Shown piece by piece: positions 24,372 to 64,000 of a stretch of 64,000 nt of DNA. The position numbers and the translations under genes were made by a program. The DNA is from Pelecanus crispus (Eukaryota > Chordata > Aves > Pelecaniformes > Pelecanidae). Under the pieces are notes generated by a model, which saw nothing but the letters and a program-made list of their open reading frames with translations, was not told the origin of the DNA and made no database searches. Within the stretch, counting starts at the first letter, position 1, and each line of letters begins with the position of its first letter. Location: NCBI RefSeq assembly GCF_030463565.1, contig NC_134644.1, positions 150,375,967 to 150,439,966 of the forward strand, in the 5' to 3' direction.

Positions 24372-27300
24372 TGAAGCCATGCCCACCTCCTCGGCCCAGC
24401 GCTGCAGGGCACCCTCCCAGTGTAGCTGGTGGCTGGGGTTATGCAAATGGTCCCTAATCTGCTTTGAGCAGTGACGATGAGATTAGTGGAGGTGTCCCTC
24501 ATCAACAATGAAGGCAATGTGAGGACGCTCAGCGTTCACTGTGTAATGGCATTGGCTTTGGTCCGTTCAGCTGGCAGAGCTGTGGAGCATGATGGCAAGC
24601 AGCTAGGGGAAATGCCATCTTCTACTCAGCACAGCCTTTCCAAAATTACAGTTTGTGCTATAAGTGTCTAGGTAAAGTGTCTGGGAAGTACACATCTGGG
24701 ATACTTCTGGAATTCATGTGAGTACTTGTTTGACATAAGTGGGATTCATGAAAAGCTCAGCTCAGCTAAGCATCTGCAGCATCAGACCCTGAATCAGGGA
24801 GGAGGGGGCTGACGTTCAGATCACTCCTTGGCAAAATTGCCCCAAGACTTCTTTCTCTCCTTTTCCTTCCCTTTCAAGGGTGCCCTTTTGGGTTCCCAAA
24901 TGAAGACTTTGCTGACTGCAGCTGGAGAGCAAGGGAGCGCAATAAACAGGAAAGTGAGAGTCTATTTATCTCTGGCGCAGCCTGCCTTTTTCTAGTCTGG
25001 ATGGAAAAGAAGACGAAAGTCCACGGAGCACTTGAGTGAACAACAAATGGCATAAGAACAAATGCAGCAAAAGGGAATGCCAAGGTTGTCATCCCCCGTC
25101 AGCGGTTTGGATGGGTTTCCTCCTTGGAGAAGCGTTGGGGAGGCTCGAGGAGGGACCTCGTGCAGGAAGCAGGTGGTTTGCTTTACCAAGAACCATGCGT
25201 AATGGTCAGGGAGCTGTGCCGCGCACCGGGCCAAGCTACAGCAGATGGGCTGCAGTTCGCTCTGCTCAAGGATATTTTTCATGTTATGTGTGGAAAAGAG
25301 CAGTAACCCTTGTTTGTTATATGAGGCCTTGTAGGACTTTGTTTGGAAAAAAGCCACTTTTGAGATAAAAAAAAGCCATTAAAAATGTGAGTCACTGTAA
25401 TCACATTCAAAGTGCTCCAGCATGGCCTTTTATTTGCAAAGACTTGACTATTAAAAGCAGCTTTTTTTTTTTTTTTAATGAAGAATTCCACCACAAATTA
25501 TCTCAGGCTAATTGAGGTGACATTACTGATCTGTTCATTTGAAATTACTAAGAAAAAGCACACCAAACAGCTCAAAGCACTGAATTCAAACTCTTCACAG
25601 TGCAAGGGTACCAGCAAGACAGCTGTGCCTGCTCTGTGGTGTAACACGAGACCTTGGAATGTAAACGCACCACAATGTTCTCTCCAACACAAATTTCAAA
25701 GCCTAGATCCCCAAAAGGATGGGGGAGACTCGTCCCTTCTGCAGGGAGCAGAAGCAGGACCCTGTGGAGAGCCTTGGGCACCTCAGGGTGGGGACATCCA
25801 CAGCCAGAGCAAATGGGTGATCTTTGGGGTTTGGATGCCCCATTCAGCATTAGCAGGTTCTTGTGTCCTCTCAAAGGGGAGATGCCCAAACTGCTGCTTT
25901 CAAAACACATCCTCACCATGAGGCTGTGAGCCGCAAGGGGCAGAGGGAGCAGAAGCCTTTCTGTTGCGTATGACAAATATCAGCATCTTTTCTCGCTGGT
26001 GCACCATCACCATCCTTCAGGAGAGACCAGCTGACCTGGGCAGGGTCTCTCCACATCCAGGCACCCCTCCCAGAGCCTATTTACTTACTGCACCTTAAAC
26101 AGTCACCAAATGAGTCACCCTTCTCTCAAATCCTGGCTGAGCTCTCAAATCTCTCAGGCGCTGGAGGAAGGGCAGCTCTGTGCCGTTGCTTACTACCACT
26201 GTCAGGTGCCACCATGCCTGCGCCAGCCCCTGGGCCAGAGGGTTTTGGGGTCTTCTGCTCTGCTGGGCCTCCCAGGGACCTCTGAGCAGGGGGACCTACT
26301 CTTTGGACTGTCACCAAACTCAGCAATGAGCCAGAAGTCAAATCGCTGAAAATGATCGAGGCAGCCACATCTCTGGGCGTGTAAAACAGCCACCGTTAAA
26401 TTACAGTGTCAAAACAGAAAGCATAGGCACCTCCCGGGAGAGGTGGCAGGGCTGCAGCTGGGGGAAGAGGGGAAGCTGGGCACCCAACCACAGCACACTG
26501 GGTCTGGTCCAGTTCTGTGCTACTTCTTCAGTGCTGCTATGATCTGATTTGTACTCTGTATTTGGCCAATTGCAGACACTGGAAAAACGGAGAGAGCAGA
26601 AAACAACCACAGAAAACAATTTGAGGGCTGACAGAAGTGTCTGATTGTGAGAGACTTAAAAGCTCCGTCTGTCTGGCTTAACAAAAAGCCCATCTTACTG
26701 TATTTTACTAGAGGGACTTACCAAGTGCTTTAAATCACTGGCAAAAGACAAATAGCTGCAAGCTAAATCCAGCTAAATGTTAAAATAGACATAAGGCACA
26801 GCTCAAAAGCAAACAATGACTCATTGCTAGTACAAATTACTAATGGCGTTGGTGGATCCTCTACTTTGACTAGTAGGAGAGGACAGGGTGCCTTCTTCTG
26901 TGGATGGGCCAAAGGGTTCCCACAGAAGTGCTTGGAGGAGGTTGCCTGACTGGAGCTGTGGAGGAGGCCAGGCCAGATGACACCGAGCATTCTCATATTG
27001 ATGACATTCTCATATCAGCAACCTGCTGTTATTCACACCGCTGCGCTGAATCCTGCAGCACAGCCAGGTACCCAGCATCCAGTCAGTATTGTCAGGACGT
27101 GCCTGTTAGTTAATTGTTCAGTATTGTCTGGAAAAAATAAACACATGGGTAACTGCGATGCTTAGTAATAGTAAATCATATTCCTCAGCTCCTTTTCCTT
27201 GTAAAACACAGAACAGCTGTTCTTGGAAATCTGAATAGAAGCTCCAGTACTTTGTTGTACTCCATTGCCGTACAAAGTGTTACCAGCAGTAATTTTCAGT

Positions 27301-30026
27301 GACAGGTTAAGCTGCCTAATTCCCAGCCTCTGTGCCATGCAAGCTTTCTCTTACTCTTGGCTGAGGGCATTACAGAGCGTTAGACAGCATAAAGCTCTGG
27401 GCCTGGTACACATGCTCAAGGAACTCAAGAAAAACTTTTAAAATTTTTTTCAAATGGAGAAAAAAGTCCTGATCTCGTGTTCATGCTGCTCTGGATTTAT
27501 GCCCACCAGCTATCAAACAGAAGACAAATGACAGTGCTGTTCTTTCAACCAGTTTAATGATTCTGGCAAAAGACCTGGCAGCAGACTCCAAAGATTTCAT
27601 CTAGGCAAGGCAATGCCTATTCCAAGAGTGGAAATCTCCAACTGGAGAGCTGGCAAGCGCATGTTTGCGCTGGAGGTTTAAATCAATCATTTCTATTTTT
27701 CCCAATGTGATCTAGCAAAGAACAGAAATTGGCTCCTTCATCAATGGCCACAGGCCACTTTTCATGTTTAAGGTGTTAGTGCCATGGGCTACAGTGATAC
27801 ATTCACTTAATGTAAACCAGTCAGTGTTAGAATCACCTGTTTAATCATTCCTTTATAACAGCTCTACTTTGAAAACTGTCAACAAATGCCTTGTTGACAC
27901 TGTCAACAAGGAGTCCAGGAGACCACTGTATATTAGTGGTCCCCTGGAGTCATTCCTCTGTGTTCACGCAAAACTCTCCTGCCACCATGATACATTTCTG
28001 ATTCTGCTGCTGAACACCATCCCTCTCATCATTACTTTGTGAACTGACACAAATTCCCCTGGCACTGATGCCTGAGTCCCTCAGCAGTCAAAATGCTACT
28101 GCAGATTTATACTATTAAATGCACTTTCTCCCTCAAAAGCTTGGACAAACTTTAGGGGCCTAAGTGAAAAACTGGAATTTAGATTACATAAGAAACCTAC
28201 TCAGCAGCTGCCTAACTCTTTATTTAGGGTCCATCTGTTGCGCTTGGAAGTTCCTGAGGTGCCAATAATTCTGCTTCTGTGGATGCCCAAAATTGCCCTT
28301 GCTTACCCTGGTGGGAATTGCAAAGTAAAGGGAGTGTAATCAAAGACTGCAGGTTTGTGCAACTTCCCTGTAGGGCAGTACCCTATAAACACTTCCCAGG
28401 TCAAGGGAAAAGCCCTGGCAATATTGTATCTTGTTATCAGAGTAAGCTTGTGGTGTGTACCCACCACACAGTCTAATTTCCACGCAGGGAGGACCTGCAA
28501 GAGCTCTGCATGCCAGACAGTACATGCCAAAGAGGCATTGATAGGATGCTCAAGGGGCCTCAACCCCAGAGACTGGTTCAGCATGTTTCAAAAATACATT
28601 TATGTACAGCCTGAGAGGCCAGCTGAGCTACATGTGCTCTGAACAGATTTAACACATGACAAGAGGACAAAGATCCTTTCTAAATGGTCATGACTGCTTA
28701 ATATGTGGTGATCTATTTGCCAGTGCTGCCTCCTTGTATAACTCAATGGTTACTTCAGCCAGGGTGCTTGGAAGGTACCTCTACACTTCTCCCAGCTTCA
28801 AAAGGTTGAAATATCTCCCATCTGCCAAGGGAATGTCTTATTTCCTCTCTGCCTCTCTAGGCAATTCTCTAGAGAATAGTCATCCTTCACTCCCAAATCA
28901 GTAAAAAAAAAAAAAGCCAAACTAAAACCACATACAAAAATATATGGAATCATTATTTATTCACTGATGTCCCTCATTCTATCCCAGAACCCAGAAACAT
29001 TTCAAACACGGGATTTCTCAAACTCCTGAGAATCCAGAGCACTAAACATTTCTCTATCTTTTTCTCCCGAAGTGGCCTCAGGTTGTAAATCTTCCAGCTT
29101 GGCCCTCCAATAATAATTATGGTAATTAGCCTCTCTGTCCTTTGGGCTAGTTGCTAACACAGTCCAGCTGATTTCTCCAAAAGGAATAAACAAACAAATT
29201 TAAACAAGAAAAAGGCCAAGCCTCAGAGGGCAGTAACAAAAGGGCAAATTGAAAGACACCTCGGTCTAATCAGCTGCACCCCATTGTTATCAAAGTCAAC
29301 ATTTTTCTCTGTGAATAACCAATGATCCTGCATAAAGTGGGTTGGAAGGAGAGATTGCAAGGGAAGTTCAGAAGACTTTTGGTCCCAGTCCATCTTTCCA
29401 GTGCTGTTTATGCACCTTCTAGCAAACAGTTGATGGAAAGAAAAAAATCAGTCCTTCGAACAAGTTGTATAGTCAGACACATGTCCAGGCTTCTAGCTGA
29501 CCTTAGAACGCTCCTCATGCCATGGAATGCCTCTCAGCCCCATGTGGAGCCACTCAACTCTCACTATGCATGGCCCAGTGAGTCTGGTTCAGGGTTTTGC
29601 TTCAGGAGTCAGACACTTAAAAGTGCTTCAAGGAGCTCATAACTGCTGCATTTGGGACATGGTGACACATGAGGAGTGAGCTTAGCAGGATGTTTGCTGT
29701 ATGATGAAGCTCCTCAGAAGGAGAGAACTAATGTAATACTTCCCCCTAAAGAGGAGAGAGGTCTCACTCCCTCTCCTCCTTTTCCCCTCCTTCCCACCAG
29801 ACACTCTGGTCAGCCAGGTTGGCTCAGCTCAGAGAGCCAACCCAGCACGGAGAAGAAAGCAAATGGTTTCTGCAGGGTGAGTGAGCTGAACGGGCTCACA
29901 GAGAGCCAGAGGCCATGCAGGACCTCACAGCTGGGAAAAAGAGGGTGAGACTTTTAGCAGAACTGAACTGTTCAAGCAGCACACCGAGTGCATGAAACTA
30001 CAGCTTCAAAGCACAGAAGCTGGAAC
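24372..30026. other. intergenic region, no gene recognised
   Basis: Short overlapping open frames only. A local cluster of inverted repeats at 27877-27951 is listed separately. No tRNA, rRNA or further retroelement is identified. Confidence 0.7.
27877..27951. repeat. cluster of inverted repeats
   Basis: TGTCAACAA (27877-27885), its reverse complement (27891-27899), then TGTCAACAAG again (27901-27910), so 27890-27910 is a palindrome with one central base. Immediately after, 27911-27927 and 27935-27951 form a 17-base stem with 15 paired positions around a 7-base loop. Two hairpins thus lie back to back. Confidence 0.85.
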
Positions 30027-30322
30027 TAGACAAGAGGAAATGGGCTTAAGCTCCGCCAGGGGAGGTTTAGGTTGGAAATTCGGAAAAATTTCTTTACGGA
30101 AAGGGTGGTCAAGAATTGGAGCAGGCTGCCCAGAGAGGTGGTGGAGTCACCATCCCTGGAAGTATTTAAAAAACGGGTAGATGTGGCACTTCGGGACATG
30201 GTTTAGTCTATTCTACCCTTGATTGGCTTAGAGTAGACTTGGTAGTGTGGGTTAATGGTTGGACTGGATGATCTTAAAGGTCTTTTCCAACCTAAACGAT
30301 TCTATGATTCTATGATTCTATA
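30027..30322 (+). mobile_element. CR1 LINE 3' fragment
   Basis: Starts near GACAAGAGGAAATGGGCTTA, carries GCCAGGGGAGGTTTAGG, CTGCCCAGAGAGGTGGTGG and TGGTTGGACTGGATGATC, and ends in three ATTCTATG-type units. This is the usual 5'-truncated bird CR1. By eye it differs from the copy at 8993-9270 at about a dozen positions over some 270 bases and shares its distinctive CTACCCTTGATTGGCTTAGA segment. Confidence 0.94.
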
Positions 30323-31623
30323 AGCTCAAGGTCCTGTTCATGTCCGACCTCCCTCCTTTGCTTTTAGGTGACCACTGCCCTTACACAAAAAACATGAGGC
30401 CACCAAACACTGGGCTGTAGCGAGGAGCAGGTGATAAGCCTGCCAGGTGAGCGCCAGGCCCCTACCATGGGCAGAAATACAAATCCAGTCCAAAACGTGT
30501 TTCTTTTTTGCCAGCTGAAACCATTTGGTAAATGCATCCTGATATTTTGCAGCAAAAATTAAACAGCTTCGCTCTACTCCAGAGCTCCCATTTCCAGGCC
30601 CATGGCCAGTTAATACTTCATCTCTTACTGCAGCATGACCAGCAGTGGAACAAGCGCTAAATGAGAGCTGCTGGTTCTGGTCTGTCAAAAATCCCAAGCT
30701 GGAGCCTGGAGGACCGCGTGAGCCGCCGCCTGCCCACCACGCCTTCCCGTGGTTTGATTTCTTCAGATCCCGTGGAGGATCTGTTCAAGAAAGTTCAGTC
30801 TGCAGGTGCAAGTTTTGCAGCTTATATCTGGCCCACATTTTTGATGTCAGGAAAAACATCGCAGAAAATAACTCATTATTAAAGAGAAGGGCTCCAGAGA
30901 CTTTTTTGTATTCCAGTGAAAAGGCTTTTCATTTAGCAGGCATTTGCCTGTGGTGTTTGCAACCTAAATGTCGCAAGCAGGATCTGAAAATGACATTGTT
31001 TAGAAACTGATTCTTGAAACAAATCATGTCCCTTTCTTGGCAGAGCAATGAATTCTCATCAGTGAGTTTTTCCGATCTTGTAATACATTAATTAGCTGGA
31101 ACGTGCTCACATCTCAAAAATCATGTCAAATCACAAGTTTTAATTGCACATAATTCCTGCCAGTGTTTTGCTCCATAGATTGATTTAAACTACATTCAAG
31201 TTTACAGAAAACGTTTTAAACATTATAATTTTTTTATAAACCCATAGGAAGAAAAGAAATGTTGTTCAAGAAGAAATACGGTAGTTTAAAATAAATAATA
31301 ACTTTTGCCACAGATTTTTACATTTGATTTCCCACTTTAAAGAGAAAATGCTATACCTGGTAACCCTTATCATCTCCTCCAGCCCTCCTGAATCATGGAA
31401 ACAGATTTTGGAAAGACGCCCAAGGCTAATCATTTAAAAAAGAAACAAAACCAAATCCTTTCACCCATTTGTTTCCGAGGTCACTGAATGAAAAACTGTA
31501 GGCCTCCTATTTCCATCTTTAGCACACATTCTCACTTGAGACTTAGAAAGGGGCTTAAATTTGACTTGCAAATGAAACAGGCATGCCCTTATTCCCTGGA
31601 GAAAGCATACAAAAAGAATGTGC

Positions 31624-31673
31624 TTTTATTTTATTTTATTTTATTTTATTTTATTTTATTTTATTTTATTTTA
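31624..31673. repeat. (TTTTA)10 microsatellite
   Basis: Ten uninterrupted TTTTA units. A perfect pentanucleotide array, likely length-polymorphic between individuals. Confidence 0.97.
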
Positions 31674-32591
31674 AGCTTTAGAACCTTGAACTCAAGCTCT
31701 AAGAGGGGAAAGGAAGGCCACAGCCAGGCAGCTGGTACAAGTAAGGTGCAGACGCAGAGTCTTGTCCTGTGCTAGCTGGAAAAGGTCCACACTGGAAAAA
31801 ACTTCACAACCCACCGCCCCATGTCCTGGTTCCCAGGACATCGCTGCATAGGAAAAACTGCAGCTCTGCGTGCGCTTTGCAGGGTTTGAAATGAAACTGT
31901 CTTATGGATCTTCAGCTGTACCTAAATGGAATAGGTAATTTCATGTAAAATGAAATAAACAGTTATTTGGGGAAAAAAAAAAAGACCTCGTTTCCTTGTA
32001 TCCCACTGAAACAAAATGCGCACAGGCTATGGCCCCTATCCATTACGGCAGGTTAATTCAAACCTAAAAGAAGTATCTTGCCCAAGATGCGGGCCCTTTT
32101 CAAGAGCACTGTCACTTGTTTCTGCAGAGGAGGTATCTGACCCCCACTGTGCTGGCTGAGGTAGATCGGTGCTACCAGGCATGGGTAAGTGGACCCATGA
32201 TGAATGCCCAGAAGAAGCTTTCTTAGCTCTCTTTCCTGGGAGGCTGGGACTGAGGGACACCACGACCTCCCAGACCTGAACACAGAGCCTGTATTGCCGT
32301 GATTCCCATCACTTCCCATCTCCACATCTTCAAATCAGTGTGGAGACACTACCATTTAATGAAGGAAAAAATGTACTGTTACCATGGCTCTTTGTGTTCC
32401 TTTTTTTTCCAGCCTTTCCTCACCCAGGATTACCAGCAGTTTAGGAAGGAGGCAGGAGTTGCCCTACATTTTTAGGAGTGTTTTTCCAAGACACATCAAG
32501 GGAGGGAGCCTGGCTACCCCATTCCCTCTGGAGAACTTTGCACTTTCTTCACTAAAACCTTGTTTTCCTGAAAACAGAGGCTAAACCGCAG

Positions 32592-32624
32592 GCTAGACTA
32601 TACTAACAAATAGTATAGCCTAGC
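32592..32624. repeat. short hairpin
   Basis: GCTAGACTATACTA, loop ACAAA, then TAGTATAGCCTAGC. The 14-base stem has one mismatch and lies about 740 bases beyond the NIPAL2 stop on its 3' side. Confidence 0.8.
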
Positions 32625-32782
32625 GCAGTCCAGCCCAGTGCACCGGGCTTTCCTGGGAAGATGTAAAATGTCAAGCGTGGTTTCCTAGCCCTGCCTTGGC
32701 TGGGCACCACAAATGTGTGCATGCGTGCACGTGCCTATAGTTATGGCAAATGCTCTCTTCCTTCCCTCTCCTCACACAAGTG

Positions 32783-32788
32783 TTTATT
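32783..32788 (-). promoter_or_regulatory. NIPAL2: candidate NIPAL2 polyadenylation signal (AATAAA on - strand)
   Basis: The first canonical hexamer I see downstream of the NIPAL2 stop, giving a 3' UTR of roughly 0.6 kb. Others may be used further left. Confidence 0.3.
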
Positions 32789-33360
32789 TCCTTGGAAGAT
32801 AAGACAATTAATCTGATGGCAGAAGATAATCAGGATTTTCCCTCTACACATAATATGTAATACTTTGTGTGAACATATTTATGTATACTTATATATGCCT
32901 ACAGTTTTGACTCCTGAACAGGAAGGATCAGATTTTTAAAGGTATTATACATATAGCAGAATACTTTGAAGTCACTTAGGAAAATTCGTCTCATTTGCCA
33001 CCTTCATCTTTAAGCATCTACACAGACCTGGGGGATTTCAAAGGGGAATTTTTATACACCTGTTCTGTGCCTATTTGCATTTCAAGGCAATTAAGACTCT
33101 AAAAATATCCCCAAGAGGCATTGATACTTGGAGAATGTTCAGTTTCATTAATGGTTATTTAGTTTTTCTTAAGGCTTCCTTTATCTTCAGAATACATTTG
33201 CGACAGCCATGGGACAAATTACGTAGGATTAAATAATACTATGACTCATCAACATACAGGAGTTCAACATGTATTTGAATGTGTCCAACAAAAAGGTGCT
33301 GCTGATCCTTGTTCCAGTGGCATTCCTCCCGTTAATTGGCATGTAAGGTGCTTTCTTCTT
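32789..33360 (-). other. NIPAL2: NIPAL2 3' untranslated region (probable)
   Basis: A/T-rich non-coding DNA between the NIPAL2 stop codon and the candidate polyadenylation signal. Its extent is inferred from the hexamer only. Confidence 0.4.
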
Positions 33361-62635
<29,275 letters not shown>

Positions 62636-64000
62636 CTAGAAAATTAATTATTAGGAACAGGCATGAAAAGAAAGACTTCCATTGTATTCTTATGTCTGAC
62701 AAAAGTGGAATAATTAAGGGGGCTGTCAACTTCAAATTCCAGGTGCGTCAAGGTTTTCTTTTTAAACACGACTTTCAGCTTGTTGGTGCAGACACACTGC
62801 TTTGTGTTAACTCAGCGCTGCTTCAGATGTGTGCTTTCTTAGCTGTGGTGGAAATGACTGAAAAATTAGGCCTCTGAATAAACCTGAAAAATATTAAGTG
62901 AATACTAGCTAGTGCTTCCTAGCTATCACTGCACACCTCTGTTCTTCTCTCAAAGCAAAGCTCAGGAGTTGTGCTGTGAATCTGGAAACAGTCAAAGGCA
63001 GGAGATGGGGCAGAATCAGAACTGTGGCAACAAACTGGAGAAGGGGAACAGATAACGTGGTGTTCCTGCTCCATGATACATGTCCTCGCCAGAAATACAA
63101 TTTCAAAATGAAAAAGGCAGTACTTAATTACATCTGCTGTAGGGAGAAGTCTAAATTAATTAGGTAGAATTTAGGATTTGGCTACAATCTCCTGTTTGAC
63201 CTTAGAAGAAGATCTCAGGTAAAGCATTATTTTCAGAAGAAAAGCCAGCTATACCTGTATCAGCAGGTATAATATATACTCAAGTAATACCTCATCAACA
63301 CTTCTTGTTACGTGGAGAAGATATCATTGACACATGTAATTGTTTTCTCTCTGGCTGTACAGCAAGAACCTGTATATAACAAGATAATTTGACTTTGATC
63401 ACACTGGTCTTCTGAAGCAGAGTCCCGGCAGTCTCCATCAGGAGGGTATCATGATTGGGAGGGATGCAATGTTTACCACATTAGCTCTGCAGCGTATGGT
63501 TTCCTTTCTCAGATTCCTCACCAGCCTCTCTGCACATGGGTCAAAAAAGTTGGAAACCAAATTATATGACTATTGTAGTATAAATGGTGGTAAAATACTT
63601 TTTTTTCTCCATCACTTGACATTTGATTTTGGAAGAGTCCCTGCAGAGCCCCAGGGAAGTTGTAAACAATTTTCCTCATACTCCCATTCTACTCTGTAGG
63701 CTACGCTACAGAGGATGGGCCAAACAGTAACATCTGTGATACACCATAGTATCAGTTATTCCTCTTGTGCTAATTATTGCAGCTTCATGCTGTGGAACAT
63801 GTTGAGGGGATGAAAACCTAGGAAGAAGTTTAGCCCTCCAAGGAGAAAGGGAGCATAAGGAAATCAAACTTCGCTGAGCCACAGGCCAGCAATTCACAGT
63901 AACATCCAGGATTTTGCATGTTTCATTTTAATAAACAAACAAACAAACAAACATAAAGCCCCAAAGAGAAATGGATATTAAATAATATTGTGAAATCAAG
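62636..64000 (-). other. NIPAL2: NIPAL2 5' intron (partial, runs off the right edge)
   Basis: I looked for the N-terminal exon on the - strand (a first helix ending near a SLNIQ-like motif followed by GT) and did not find it here. The rest is non-coding, with an AAAC repeat at the right end. Confidence 0.75.
63933..63952. repeat. (AAAC)5 microsatellite
   Basis: Five perfect AAAC units near the right edge. Confidence 0.9.

Larger units (their letters stand above)
30323..32782. other. intergenic region, no gene recognised
   Basis: Contains a TTTTA microsatellite and two hairpins: 31821-31841 (a 9-bp perfect stem, ATGTCCTGG with its complement) and 32592-32624. No coding evidence. Confidence 0.65.

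Overview
This window looks like ordinary nuclear DNA from a bird. It has vertebrate split genes with GT-AG introns, low CpG content, and several 3' ends of CR1 (chicken repeat 1) LINEs ending in the ATTCTATG motif. The two long CR1 copies are of a type common in Neoaves. I cannot name the species.

Two protein-coding genes lie tail to tail. On the + strand, the last four coding exons of POP1 (protein core of RNase P / RNase MRP) occupy 2850-8259. They encode about 423 C-terminal residues, and the 5' part of the gene lies to the left of the window. On the - strand, nine consecutive coding exons of NIPAL2 (NIPA-like domain containing 2, a putative Mg2+ transporter-like membrane protein) run from 62635 down to the stop codon at 33361. 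They encode about 309 residues, everything except an N-terminal exon or exons that should lie to the right of 64000. Exon phases agree at every junction in both genes and neither shows a frameshift or premature stop. From memory, POP1 and NIPAL2 are also convergent neighbours on human 8q22, so this is conserved amniote synteny.

The roughly 24 kb between the two stop codons (8260-33360) holds the 3' UTRs, three CR1 fragments, a (TTTTA)10 microsatellite, a small CpG-rich patch near 19.7-20.1 kb, several short hairpins and no recognisable gene. The NIPAL2 introns hold one more CR1 fragment and small tandem repeats. Apart from the POP1 and NIPAL2 exons, I found no reading frame that I recognise as coding.

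I found no operon, CRISPR array, phage, defence or other bacterial-type system, no endogenous retrovirus and no convincing new protein family. The points worth a second look are modest: the CpG-rich patch, an acceptor-linked open frame at 13.1 kb, three hairpins, a weak NIPAL2 splice donor, and a pair of near-identical inverted CR1 copies.
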